Of a stretch of DNA of 64,000 nucleotides, positions 1 to 10,626 are shown piece by piece; position 1 is the first letter of the stretch, and the number at the start of each line of letters is the position of its first letter. Source of the DNA: Channallabes apus (Eukaryota > Chordata > Actinopteri > Siluriformes > Clariidae); assembly GCA_030522415.1 (NCBI GenBank), contig CM060125.1, positions 31,363,440-31,427,439 of the forward strand, written 5' to 3'. Made by a program: the position numbers and the translations under genes. Under the pieces are notes generated by a model that saw only the letters and a program-made list of their open reading frames with translations, ran no database searches and had not been told where the DNA came from.

Positions 1-112
1 GCACCCTGTCCAGGGTGTACCCCGCCTCGTACCCTAAGCCTCCTGTGATAGGCTCCAGGCCCCCAAAGTCACCCTGAATACAGGAGAAAGCGATGAAGGT
101 GAGTGAGTATTA
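1..112 (+). repeat. 3' tail of a dispersed tRNA-derived SINE
   Basis: The first ~110 bases match the 3' half of a repeat present four more times in the window (1100-1374, 16327-16660, 24780-25165, 50042-50401). The shared text runs from CCCTGTCCAGGGTGTACCCC through the GATAGGCTCCAGG stretch to a GAATACAGGA-like tail. The tRNA-like head lies before the window start. The copy at 50042 has a 12-bp target duplication and a tRNA-like promoter, which supports the SINE assignment for the family. Confidence 0.8.
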
Positions 113-780
113 TTAATTAGATTAATCTATCATTGTTATTAATTAATATTATTAATAAACCTCAGTGTCTGAGACTTCCCCTGTGAAATGATCATCTACT
201 TTTATTAAATGCTTAATAATGTTTGTGTCTGTTAACCATATGTCCACTTTTTCAATGTAAATTATAATAAAACACTGGTTAATCTTTAATAAAAAATGGT
301 GTGTGTTGGTTCTGTTCATTCCAAATGATCAGTTCTGTACCAGTGAAGTGGTTTGATTGTGAAGGAGCTCAGTAACCCATGGCTGAGCCCTAGCTGAACT
401 TCACAAACCCACCCTGTCTGACTCAGGGTGATTAATACTCTGGGATTGGGTTCATTCAGCTGAGTCAGTGTGTGCTGGTCCTACTGGGAAAGAAGATAAG
501 AATATCCCTTTAAACTCTACACACTTTAATTAAGTTTGCAGCCTCCATACAACTTCATACAACTTCATCAAACTTCATCTTCAACTTGAGCTCTTCACTT
601 GTATTCCTGAGCTGTGTTTTTTTTTTATTAATAATCAGGATACAGGTTACAGAAGGCTCACACATACACACCACACATTTGGTGTGTAATGATGCAATGG
701 CGCAGAAATCTGCCCATATATGGTAATAAGCCGGTCTAATAAAAAGAGAGCTGAAAAGTGCCAAAATTAGAAACGTGCAG
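113..780. other. AT-rich stretch without a recognised gene
   Basis: Mostly AT-rich, apparently unique sequence. A short minus-strand reading frame overlaps 555-947, but it runs into the repeat at about 780-970 and has no domain or codon pattern suggesting a protein. Confidence 0.5.
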
Positions 781-970
781 TTCTTTGAATTTTTTAGTGT
801 GTTGTTGTTGGTCTTTCGGCTGCTCCCATCAGGGGGTCGCCACAGGGGAATATCCAGTCCGCACAACAACTTGGCACAGGTTTTACGCCGGATGCCCTTC
901 CTGACGCAACCCTTCCATTTTATCCGGGCTTGGGACCGGCACAGCATCCAGTGGCTGGGGGTTTGGGTAC
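780..970 (+). repeat. Fragment of a fish dispersed (LINE-tail-like) repeat
   Basis: Contains the wording GGCTGCTCCCATCAGGGGGT, GTCGCCACAGGGG and GGATGCCCTTCCTGACGCAA that I associate with repetitive LINE-related 3' sequences in many fish genomes. No coding potential remains. The family name is not certain. Confidence 0.5.
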
Positions 971-1099
971 TGTGTACTAGTGTACTGTCTTTAAAAGTGC
1001 GTCAATCCTCATAGAGCCACATGTTGAAATGTTCACATTTAGAACATTAATCCATTCATCCAGGAACCTCTGTAGTCTAACTAGGGACCATGGAGGCCA

Positions 1100-1374
1100 A
1101 TGGTGATCACTGTATTAATTCCTACTTTATACAACCGTGGTAGGAGCTCTGGTCAGCAGTCACATGCTACGGGCAATTTGAGAACACCAATGAGCCTAAT
1201 CTGCACATCTTTGGACTGTGGGAGGAAACCAGAAAACCTGGAAGAAACCCACCAAGCACAGGGTGATCATGCAAACTCCAATCACACAGACCCCGAGGTG
1301 GGAATCAAACCCAGGACCTGGAGGTGCCATGTGACGGAGCTAACCACTAACCCACGGTGCCACCACATTTAGAA
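1100..1374 (-). repeat. Diverged copy of the tRNA-derived SINE, minus orientation
   Basis: Reads in reverse as the same element as 50042-50401: the GTTAGC...A-box region near 1340-1372, the TTGGACTGTGGGAGGAAACC segment near 1211, and the CCAAGCACAGGG segment near 1251. It is truncated at its 3' side and has many substitutions, so it is an older copy than the one at 50 kb. Confidence 0.75.
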
Positions 1375-1930
1375 ACAATGGTGTGAATTTTTATGTAACT
1401 TTATGTAAAATTATATTAAATCATACATTTATTTATAATTAGGGGCTAAGTTTTATGTTATTTTTTTTTTAGCATTTTCTCTACATATTGTACCTCTAGA
1501 ATGTAAAAAACACAACATTTGACATGTTTTTACACGTTTTTTTTTTACACTTTTTTTTTTACAACTATTTCGGAACATTTGGAACAACATAAATAAATAA
1601 TAATAACGTTTATAATTGTAAAATCACAAAAGATTCTAATCACAAAATAGACAAATATCAGTTTTATTAATTCTTGTAAGTTGGCTCAGAGCATTGGGAA
1701 TGACTGAGTTCAGGACCTCAGTACAATCAAACAAGACCTTTAGGACGTTCCCTCAGGAAGAGCTAATAAACTCAGTAATGTTCTAGTTACAGTAGCTTCT
1801 AATAGTTCTACTGCAGGCTCGTGTTGAAAACTGTGTGACATTATATCCAGTATAAAGCCTAATAAGTTAATAAATTATAATATTTTATATATTAATATTT
1901 TATACTTTTTGTACTTTTTGCTTTTTAAAA
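1375..1930. other. AT-rich non-coding stretch
   Basis: AT-rich with several T-runs near 1460-1560. No reading frame, RNA gene or repeat recognised. Confidence 0.5.
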
Positions 1931-1933
1931 TTG

Positions 1934-2240
1934 TCATTGTTTGTCTCCAGCTGCATCTACATTTTGTTTAGATAGAAAACCTGCAATGTTGTGGATTGTT
2001 CTCCAAAGGTCATCACGCATGTTGCTGAATGGTTTTAAAGGTTTCATTGAAGGTCTTCCTGATCTCTGGTCGGCTTCCAGTGATGTTCTTCTGCACTTGA
2101 AGCGCGTGTGCCAATCAAAACACCTCAAATCACTCGTTGCAGCATCGCTGTAAATTTGCAGAATCATGTCAGAATCTCTTGTGGCAGATTTGCTCAGTTT
2201 TACGCAGAATTTCAGGCTCGCTCTTTGTTCTAACTTGCTG
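1934..2240 (-). pseudogene. Relic of a mariner-type HTH_48 domain
   Basis: The minus-strand frame 1934-2431 contains, in its lower half, the characteristic order EQRASLKFCVKLSKSA, then a YSDAATS segment, FDWHTRFK, RRTSLEADQRSGRPS. This is the N-terminal helix-turn-helix (HTH_48) of mariner transposases, also found in SETMAR-like proteins. The part of the frame upstream of EQRASLKF looks like unrelated flanking sequence. No DDD catalytic domain follows, because the frame stops soon after SNMRDDLWRT. I read it as a decayed transposon fragment, not a host gene. Confidence 0.6.
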
Positions 2241-2668
2241 TTTATGACAGCAGACGTGGTAACACACATGGTCACAGCACAGCTCCTGATGCACAGCTCC
2301 TGATGTACACAGGATGATGTCTTTTGGCACAAGGACTTATGAAGGTCGGTGTTTCTGTGACTGTGCGTGCAGCCTTGTGCTGCCCTCTGTTGGTGTGTTA
2401 CAAAGCTAGTCTCCAAACCTTTTAATACCACTACAGGTGTAGTGTGTTTATTGGTCCTGTGTTTCCTTGTTCATTGTTCAGCTTTAATCCTGAATGTCAG
2501 TAAGACATTACAATCGTCCACATCAAGAGATTTTTGTTCCTTATGCTAATGTGAACAGTTTAGGTAGAAGTGCATAGCTATAGTATTTTGTTTGTGTTTT
2601 GGCATATCAGAATGTGTGAATAAAGAGCTCCCTGCTTTAACCTACACACACTTATTCTGTAGGGGCAG

Positions 2669-2700
<32 letters not shown>

Positions 2701-3180
2701 CAGAGGTTGGGTTACATCAAAGAGCCAGACAGCGGTCCTGGACTTTTCTCATGAGTAAAATTCAGGATCAGACCCTGGTGTCACTTCTGAATAAGTGTGC
2801 AGACAGCAGGCGGAGTTTCAGTATCAAACCTCATCACACACTCGGCTCTGAATACCTATGTTCATGAAAGAAAGACTTATTTTCCTTGAAGATGGTTTGT
2901 GTGTCTCTCTCAGCTTCATCTTGTTTTCCTGTCTGATGGTTTGACCTTAAATTCCTCACATCTCATCTCAACCCTCCTCCTTTCGTTCAGCAGAAATTAA
3001 GATGAAATTATCACCGTACCTCCAGCAGCACACGGTGCCGAGATACAGCGATGACTGTGTACTGCACGCGTTTAGCAAACGCTGACACCAGAAACTAAAG
3101 TTGTAGACTTGCACCAAACTGTGAAGACTGAATGAGCAGTAGGTACAGTAAGCAGCTTGGTGTGAAGAAATCAACTTATT
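2240..3180. other. Unique sequence with a short CA microsatellite
   Basis: A (CA)n tract lies at about 2668-2697. No gene is supported. Short open frames on both strands are interrupted and have no recognisable motif. Confidence 0.5.
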
Positions 3181-3181
3181 A

Positions 3182-3742
3182 GAAAATGGAAGACATACAA
3201 GACCACAGATAATCTCCCTCGATCTGGGGCTCCACGCAAGATCTCACTCTTGATCACAAGAACTGTGAGCGAAAATCCCAGAATCACATGAGGGGACCAA
3301 ATGAATGACCTTCAGAGAGCCGCAACCAAAATAACAACGGCTACCATAAGTAACACACTGCGCCGCCAGGGACTCAAATCCTGTAGTACCAGACCTGTCC
3401 CCCTGATTAAGGCCAGTACATGTCCAGGCCCATCTGAAGTTTGCTAGAGAGCATTTGGATGATCCAGAAGAGGACTGGGAGAAGGTCATATGGTCAGATG
3501 AAACCAAAATAGAACTTCATGCTTGGAGGAAAAAGAATGCTGAGTTGCATCCAAAGAACACCAGACCTACTGTGAAGCATGGGGGTGGAAGCATCATGCT
3601 ATGGGGCTGTTTTTCTGCAAAGGGACCAGGACGACTGATGATTTTCCTGTAAAGAATGAATAGGGCCATGTATCGGGAGATTTTGAGTGAAAACCTGCTT
3701 CCATCAGCAAGGGCATTTAAGATGAAACGTGGCTGGGTCTTT
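3182..3742 (+). pseudogene. Tc1 transposase fragment (middle of catalytic domain)
   Basis: The longest open piece, 3455-3652, reads [20 protein letters not shown] and then a [17 protein letters not shown] segment. WSDETK holds the first catalytic aspartate of the DD34E triad. Upstream, 3190-3450 is recognisably the helix-turn-helix and linker region but carries stops. A stop codon follows MIFL at 3652, and later codons are interrupted by the insertion at 3743. Confidence 0.8.
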
Positions 3743-5039
3743 CCCTTGTGAAATTTTTTTTTTTAGTGTATTACAAATATATTGAAATCCTTGATAGTAC
3801 ACATGCTTTTACCAAATTTTTAAATTAAACTTTAAATATACTTCAAAATAATTGTATTATAGTACACTTTCTAAAAATTTGTTATTGGAAAATATACTTT
3901 AAGTGAAAGGTTGGTATAATTTCTAAAGTATACTTATTTAAACTTTGTTTTTCAATGTATTTTTGGTATATTTAAAAAAAAAATGCTCGAAATAAACATT
4001 GTACAGAAAGTATTCATTAGAATAAAATTTTTAATATTCGGTATTCTCTGTATATTATCAGTTAAATTTAAATGAACTTATTAATATGTACTTATATTTA
4101 GTGCACTACTCTCTCAAACTCGTTCTTGCGCGCTGAAAATAATTTTTTCCAGTTCAAGATAATTTATGTTTTTACTTTCTCACTCTTCTGTCCGCTCACC
4201 GTCATAAAGCGGCACTTACACAAGCGTTAGAACTCTGCAACTATTCCAGCCAACCGGAGACTTGACGGCGTCCCACCAGCCAATCAGAGGCTGGAGGCGG
4301 GCAGATTCGGACTGTTCGTTCTCTGATTGGCTCCCCAGTTCTCCACTTCTAGTTTGAATTAACGGCTGAAGCTGCATCATCGCGTGCGTTAGTTCTTATC
4401 GTTATTACTTTATTTTCATCGGCATAAGGTAAAAGGTTAAAGTAATTTGTAATTAAGTACATACTTTAATCTATAGTGTGTATTGTCTAATGTGTTGTTG
4501 TTAATGTGTTCTGTACTTTGCTTGTGGTATAATGGCTCTGTAGCTCTCGGCCTGTTTTCAGTCTCTGTGTAACAGAATCAACACACCAGGTTTAAACTAA
4601 TACTGTACCTGTAGATTCTAATACTAATGTCTGTCTGTGTTCACACAACAGTTTATATTTTAGCTTGTGAACACGTTTTGTTGAACATAAATAAACTATA
4701 GTAGTGCTTTTTTGTAACCTTGTGCAAATTAAATCTGTTGAACTCGTTGAATTTGAATTTGAATTTGAAAATTTTTGAAATTTGAATTAATTACTGTCAG
4801 GTATGTACGTTAGTACACACAGCCATATACTTTAAGTGTACTAAGTTGTCTCAATTTAGCACATAAAAGTTCACTAAATACACTTAAAGTTGTGCTTTAC
4901 TACAACTTAATTACAATTAAAATATATTTAGCACAAAATTAGTATGTCGAACAAAGCACACTTTAAATTAACTAATCATTAATACACTTAAGGTATACTG
5001 ACAATTAGTATGGCTGCAAGTATATTTTTTTCACAAGGG
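3743..5039. mobile_element. 1.3-kb non-autonomous DNA transposon with CCCTTGTGAA terminal inverted repeats
   Basis: The ends are CCCTTGTGAA at 3743 and TTCACAAGGG at 5039, a perfect 10-bp inverted repeat with A/T-rich subterminal sequence (repeated AGTATACTT-like words). Removing it leaves the Tc1 continuous as GGGTCTTTCAGCATG, implying a short TT target duplication (3741-3742 and 5040-5041). There is no transposase frame. Its centre (about 4190-4450) is unusually GC-rich and carries two inverted CCAAT boxes (4280-4284 on plus, 4326-4330 as ATTGG) and an AAG/GTAAAA splice-donor-like site near 4429. This resembles a leftover promoter and first exon. The superfamily was not assigned. Confidence 0.75.
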
Positions 5040-5520
5040 TTCAGCATGACGATGATCCCAAACACGCCGCCTGGGCAACGAAGGAGTGGCTTCGTAAGAA
5101 GTATTTCAAGGTCCTGGAGTGTCCGAGCCAGTTTCCAGATCTCAACCCCATAGAAAATCTTTGGAGTGAGTTAAAGTCCGTGTTGCCGAGTGACAGCCCC
5201 AAAACATCACTGCTCTAGTGGAGATCTGCAGGAGGAACGGACCACAATACCAGCAGCAGTGTGTGAAAACCTTGTGAAGACTCACAGAAAAGTAAGTATT
5301 GAGATGAAATTTTGTTACTGACCAAATACTTATTTTCCACCATAATTTGCAAATAAATTCTTTAAAAATCCTACAATGTGATTTTTTTAGTTTTTTTTTT
5401 TCTTATTTTGTCTCTCATAGTTGAGGTTGACCTATGATGAACATTTCAGGCCTCTTGCATCGTTATAAGTGGGAGAACTTGCACAGTTGGTGGCTGAATA
5501 AATACTTTTTTGCCCCACTC
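5040..5520 (+). pseudogene. Tc1 transposase fragment (C-terminal part) and 3' end
   Basis: Translating across 5040-5215 gives the order [24 protein letters not shown], then [19 protein letters not shown] sequence: the second aspartate and the glutamate region of the DD34E triad. Frameshifts and stops follow. The stretch 5280-5520 is the non-coding 3' end. It continues the half at 3182-3742. Confidence 0.75.
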
Positions 5521-6840
5521 TATATACAGTACAGTACTATATACTCTTTATAGTTTCTCCCTTTCTTTCTTCTTTTTCTAAACTGGGAACTTAATGGCTC
5601 TTGCCATGACATTGCAAACTACCGATTAAGAGTCGGGACTAAATCATTTCCCCTGGGGGTGTGTGTGTGTGTAGACTGGTTATATATTATTCTTAATGAT
5701 TTGACACAGAACAGAAGAATGAACTGTACAGTACAGTATATATTCACAGTGTATATATTCAAACTGTAGTTTATTCTGTGACATTCTGTACTGTGAGTGA
5801 TGTTACGAACTGCACTGCTGTATAAAGTTCGGTGTGTGTTTGTTCCTGCTCCCCCTGCAGGTGACCTGAGGTAATGTCCACTAGCCCCCTCCCTCCCCAT
5901 CTCTTAGCTCTGAGTGACTGAGTGAGAGATCTTCAGTCAGTCCCCTGCGTCGCTCACACACTGGAGTCAGAGCAATAACTAAGAAATAATTATACCCCCC
6001 CCCCTCTGCTGCCCGGACTAACGAGAGTCCGGACTAACGAGAAGCGCACTCTCTGTTCTGCGTGTAGAGGCAGAGACCGTGACAGACAGGCTGAGGGAGT
6101 GGAGGGGATTCCTTCTGTCCACTGACTGTGTCTCATAAACATCTCCACGTCTGACCTGTAACATTTCTCTCCCACAGATTTCACTGAACTGATTCTCAAA
6201 AATACAGAACAAACAGCGTCAGTATCGGTTCAATACGGAACAGGACCTTTAGTTTAGAATTAAAGGACGATTCTGTATTTAACGGGATGTTTAGCGACCC
6301 AACGGTTCCTGTAAATATCAAACTGCTGCATTTTTAAACTGTTTATGTGCAGCACATCTGTGGTGTGTTTATGAGTAACTGATGACTTAAACAGATTGTA
6401 AATGATGTTCGTCTGGTACTGAGGAAGCAGACAAAGCTTTCAGTAAGCAGACGCTGAGTCAGTCATCTGATTCCCAGCACCGCACTCCAGCCCCGAGGCC
6501 TCAGGGGCAAGATTAAACTGGTCCGTCATATGAGCCTTTCACCTGTAAGCCCCGCCCCCACGGCGGGTGACGGGGGAACAGGGGAACTCGTTTCTACAGC
6601 AGGAGACCTTTTGGACTTTTCACTTCATTGTCAGAGTGAAACAACACAAATTCCATTTCCTCTTCTTCTTCTACATAGCCATGCCAAGTAACAACTCACA
6701 AATTATAAATCCTACCAGGTTTATTTATTTATTATTATTTATTTTTTGAATGATCAAATTTAATCAAATAAAAGTAGCAATTAAAAGTGAAGCTGTAAGA
6801 AAAACAGCTGAGTACTGTAACAGGACCCTGCACACTGAGG
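5521..6840. other. Unique sequence without a recognised gene
   Basis: Several short open frames (5619-5900, 5990-6212 on minus) overlap a poly-C run near 5997 and GTGT-rich text and show no domain. A moderately GC-rich patch lies near 5840-6110. Nothing is assigned. Confidence 0.4.
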
Positions 6841-6852
6841 AGGGAGAGTCAG

Positions 6853-6855
<3 letters not shown>

Positions 6856-6916
<61 letters not shown>
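6856..6916. repeat. (CA)n microsatellite
   Basis: Uninterrupted CA dinucleotides of about 60 bases. They sit inside a ~200-base unit that is repeated in diverged form at about 8230-8460. Confidence 0.95.
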
Positions 6917-6918
<2 letters not shown>

Positions 6919-7059
6919 CTGTTAGTTTTCTTTCTATAAAAAATAATTCAGTTTCACTTATTTATTTTTAGCATGCAGTGAAAATGGAAAATTCCACGCA
7001 TATGAGTGTGTGTGTGGATGTGTGTGTGTGCATATACTGTATAAGTGGGCATGTGTATA

Positions 7060-7076
7060 GGTATGTGTGTGTGTGT

Positions 7077-7109
<33 letters not shown>

Positions 7110-7110
7110 G
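7060..7110. repeat. (TG)n microsatellite
   Basis: TG dinucleotides broken once by a CTG. They lie about 140 bases after the CA tract at 6856. Confidence 0.95.
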
Positions 7111-7654
7111 AAAATTGAACTTTCAGGTGTCGCCTCCAGCCTAAAGTTTGTAAATGTCTTTGTTAACAGCTTTGTGTTAAACCTCGGTTTCGCCTCTTCG
7201 ACTGTTCATCGGGAAAAACTCCTGAGATTAAATGTAGATGTATGTATTCATTAAAAGTAATGAATTAACAATGTCATATTTTATGGAAAGCAGTGATAAT
7301 TAAACACAAGTGAAAAACATATTACATTTTAAGTCTGATGCACAATAACAATGTTTCAATCTAAAATGTCTGTGGTTTGATAATTTCTGTTAATTTCATA
7401 ATAACGTCTGATGACAAATTTAGTGTATAATTTACTGTATAATCTTTATTCCTAAAATATATGTGGTTTGGTCATTTCATTTATTCCAAATTCTATTTAT
7501 TCGCTGTAGAGTCGTTTTCATTTCATTATGATTTTGTTAAATCAGTAACGGCTCGATGTGGGGTCGCTACACTTAAAACGTTAATAGTATTATTACTGAC
7601 TACAATGTATGTAGACTTTAGAATCATTTGTAGATTGTAAAAACAGAGACGTGT

Positions 7655-7792
7655 ATGCGGAGTGTGATCTGTGGGGTCTGTGTGATCTGTGGGGTCTGTG
7701 TGATCTGTGGGGTCTGTGGGGTCTGTGTGATCTGTGGGGTCTGTGGGGTCTGTGGGGTCTGTGTGATCTGTGGGGTCTGTGGGGTGAAGCCT
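7655..7792. repeat. Minisatellite of 9-bp/18-bp units
   Basis: Tandem array built from GTGTGATCT and GTGGGGTCT nonamers, mostly alternating as an 18-bp unit but with runs of two or three GTGGGGTCT near 7740-7760 and 7770-7785. Because 9 is divisible by 3 it stays open when translated (repeated GVCVIC), giving a spurious 86-residue frame. Confidence 0.95.
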
Positions 7793-7929
7793 GAGCTGTG
7801 GCGTGACTCAGGGATGTCGAGGTCTCATGTGATGCTCATGACTCAGACACACTGCTGTCTCACCTTGACATGTTTAGTCTACAATCTCCCCTTTGTAGTG
7901 AGGGGAAAGTACTAACCAGTGATGGAGAG

Positions 7930-8089
7930 ATAATAATATGGGACATTAATGAAAGAAAGGACGAGAGAAGCGGCGATGAAGGGAGAACTAAAGCTCATCA
8001 GATGTTTAAATCTTTAGAAATAAGCAAAGTTTTAATTTTTTTTGTACATTAAAGCATCTGACACCTGAACTCTCAACTCTCTCTCCCTG

Positions 8090-8169
<80 letters not shown>

Positions 8170-8310
8170 CCAGTGTGTTGACCTTGTGATTAGTCATGTT
8201 AAAGGATCACATGTTTGTTAATCAGTGTTGAAATTTCAGTGTACAGATTGAGCTGTAAGAGAAAAAGGTGATTACTGTAACAGCACACTGAGGGGAGAGT
8301 GTGTGCCACC

Positions 8311-8345
<35 letters not shown>

Positions 8346-8712
8346 TTCGGTTTGTTCCCGTCTTATAAATATTATTATGAAACAATTCAGTTTGACTGTT
8401 TCACTCAAAAATACAACATGAAGCATAATGCGTGTGTGTGTCTGCAATGTGGATGAGTGTGTGTGTGTGTGTGTGTAAGATTTTCCATTGTATTAAATCT
8501 ATTAAAAAGGAAGAAAGCAGCAATGAAGGGAGAACTACAAGTTAGAAGATATTTAAATATTTAAAAATAAGGAAAGTTTTCGTTATTTTTGTACTTTGAA
8601 GTATCTGTCACCTGATCTCACACATGCACACACACACACAGCCAGTGTGTTGACCTTGTGATTAGTCATGTTGAAGCATCACATGTTTGTTAATCAATGT
8701 TGAAATTTCAGA
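7930..8712. repeat. Two tandemly related units around CA microsatellites
   Basis: The text at about 7955-8230 (GATGAAGGGAGAACTA, then a CA tract, then CAGCCAGTGTGTTGACCTTG) recurs in diverged form at about 8520-8712. Similarly, 6780-7030 resembles 8240-8470 (CTGTAACAG, CACTGAGG, CA tract, AATTCAGTTT). The order suggests a local duplication of one ~0.6-kb segment. CA tracts at 8092-8167 and 8312-8343 belong to these units. Confidence 0.75.
8092..8167. repeat. (CA)n microsatellite
   Basis: About 76 bases of uninterrupted CA repeat, one of the longest in the window. Confidence 0.95.
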
Positions 8713-8999
8713 ACATAAATCAGTGTTTATTCTGCAACAATGTTACAGATTTCTGAATTAGAATCTGCAGCTCACAGGGACTCCAGTGTTACGCAGTGTT
8801 TGAACAGGTGTTTACGCTGCTGATGTGTGTGTGAGGTCAGTGAGATCTCGATCCAGTGAGAGCTGTAGGTCGCAGGATGATGAGGCCAACAGAACAATGT
8901 CATCTGCAAAAAGCAGTGACCCAATCCTGAGCCCACCAAACTGTACCCCTTCAACGCCCTGGCTGCGCCTAGAAATGTATGAAATGCCTATGTAGTTGG

Positions 9000-9679
9000 A
9001 ACACACTCTCCCCCTTCTTGAAGATGGTGACCACCACCCCTCTTTGCCAGTCCAGAGGCACTGTCCCCAATGTCCATGCAATTTTGCAGAGACGTGTCAA
9101 CCATGACAGCCCTACAACATCCAGAGCCTTGAGGAACTCCGGGTGGATCTCATCCACCCCCGGGGCCCCGCCACCACGGAGCCTTTTGATCACCTCGGCG
9201 ACCTCGGCCCCAGAGATGGAAGAGTCCACCTCTATGTCCCCAGACTATGCTTCCTCATCGGAAGGCATGTTGGTGGAATTAAGGAGGTCTTCGAAGTACT
9301 CCCCCCACCGACCCACAACGTCCAGAGTCGAGGTCAGCAGCGCACCATCCCCACTATACATTGTGTTGACCGTGCACTGCTTTCCCCTCCTGAGATGCCG
9401 GATGGTGGACCAGAATCTCTTCGAAGCCGTCTGGAAGTCATTCTCCATGGCCTCCCCAAACTCCTCCCACGCCCGGGTTTTTGCCTCAGCAACCACCGAA
9501 GCTGCATTCCGCTTGGCCTGCCGGTACCCATCAGCTGCCTCCGGAGTGCCACCAGCCAAAAAGGCCCGGTAAGACTCCTTCTTCAGCTTGATGGCATCCC
9601 TCACCGCCGGTGTCCACCAACGGGTTCTTGGGTTGCCACCGCGACAGGCACCGACCACCTTCCGACGACACGACCACAA
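9000..9679 (-). pseudogene. LINE linker and N-terminal reverse transcriptase fragment
   Basis: Two open frames, 9679-9245 and 9229-8969. They give the inter-domain linker (RAFLAGGTPEAADGYRQAKR, then YSGDGALLTSTLDVVGRW) and RT motif 0/1 (SGAEVAEVIKRLRGGGAPGV, then WLTRLCKIAWTLGTVPLDW). A stop separates them at about 9230. Plus-strand frames of up to 201 codons over the same region are shadows. Confidence 0.8.
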
Positions 9680-9689
9680 AGTCGATCAC

Positions 9690-10472
9690 CTAACTGCGGC
9701 CTAGGGTGTCCTGGTGCCAGGTGCACATATGGACACCCTTATGCCTGAACATGGTGTTCGTTATGGACAATCCGTGACGAGCACAGAAGTCCAATAACAA
9801 AACACAGCTCTGGTTCAGATCGGGGGGGCCGTTCATCCCAATCACGCCCTTCCAGGTCTCACTGTCATTGTCCACGTGAGCATTGAAGTCCCCCAACAGA
9901 ACGATGTCCCCAGGAGGCACGTTCTCTAGCGCCCCCTCCAGAGACCCCAAAAGGGGCGGGTACTCCAAACTGCTGTTCGGCGCATAAGCGCAAACAACAG
10001 TAAGGATCCATCCCCCCACCGGAAGGCGGAGGGAGGCCACCCTCTCGTCCACTGCGGTGAACCCCAATGTACAGGCCCCGAGCCGGGGGGCAATAAGTAT
10101 GGCCACACCTGCTGGGGGCCTCTCACCGGTGGCAACTCCAGAGTAGAAGAGAGTCCAGCCCCTCTCAAGGAGACTGGTTCCAGAGTCCAAGCTGTGCGTC
10201 GAGGTGAGTCCAACTATATCTAGCCGGAACTTCTCAACCTCACGCATTAGCTCAGACTCCTTCCCCGCCAGAGAGGTGGCATTCCACGTCCCTAGAGCCA
10301 GCTTCTGCAGCCGAGGATCATACTGCCAAGGCCCCTGTCTTCGGCCACCGCCCAGCTCACACTGCACCAGACCTCTTTGGCCCCTCCTACAGGTGGTGAG
10401 CCCATGGGAAGGGGGACCCATGTTGCCTCTTCGGGCTGTGCCCGGCCGGGCCCCATGGGTGCAGTTTTCCAA
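9690..10472 (-). pseudogene. LINE endonuclease fragment
   Basis: Open for 260 codons. Residues ~60-70 hold [13 protein letters not shown] (the N-terminal Asn motif). [20 protein letters not shown] leads to [25 protein letters not shown] precedes [14 protein letters not shown], the conserved Asp-Asn pair, and the frame ends at WHQDTLGRS. The domain is that of APE-type endonucleases which nick target DNA for LINE insertion. The SDH motif region is lost because the frame stops. Confidence 0.85.
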
Positions 10473-10626
10473 TGTTTTTACTCATCATAAGAGGTCTTTT
10501 GAACCACTCTTTGTCTGTTCCCTCACCTAGGACCAGATTGCCATGGAGCCCCCGACAACATAGCTCCCAGGATCATTGGGACACGCAAACCCCTTCACCA
10601 CGATAAGGTGGTGGTTCAAGGAGGGG

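Larger units (their letters stand above)
3180..5520 (+). mobile_element. Tc1-like transposon, 5'-truncated and split by an insertion
   Basis: Two plus-strand blocks (about 3180-3742 and 5040-5520) are halves of one Tc1 transposase region. The left half ends at GTGGCTGGGTCTTT, and the right half resumes with TTCAGCATGACGATGATCCC, the usual continuation in these elements. The right end terminates in a 3' tail rich in A/T runs followed by TTTTTTGCCCCACTC and TA, as expected for a Tc1 terminal repeat next to a TA target. No left terminal repeat is seen, so the 5' part is missing. Reading frames are broken by stops, so no active transposase is encoded. Confidence 0.85.
8812..10626 (-). mobile_element. 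Internally deleted non-LTR retrotransposon (LINE)
   Basis: Minus-strand protein pieces appear in LINE order. First is an apurinic-type endonuclease at 10472-9690 ([18 protein letters not shown] and WHQDTLGRS motifs). A linker at 9679-9245 carries CRRKVVGACRGGNPRTRWWT and PEAADGYRQAKRNAA. The start of a reverse transcriptase is at 9229-9000 (GGGAPGVDEIHPEFLKALD). Then there is a jump to FADDIVLLASSS at about 8900. Roughly the middle of the RT is missing, between DWQRGVVVTIFKKG and SRRSQGVEGVQFG. Frame changes and stops mean no functional product. The 3' end is truncated near 8812. Confidence 0.85.

Noticed and set aside
555..947. 130-codon minus-strand frame
   Set aside because: It spans the edge of a dispersed repeat and has no domain or splice support.
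7655..7915. 86-codon cysteine-rich frame (repeated GVCVIC)
   Set aside because: Produced by the 9-bp minisatellite; it stays open in three frames by unit length, not by selection.
8979..9748. Two overlapping plus-strand frames of ~200 codons
   Set aside because: They lie opposite a LINE endonuclease/RT on minus and show no domain; they are antisense shadows of its GC-rich codons.
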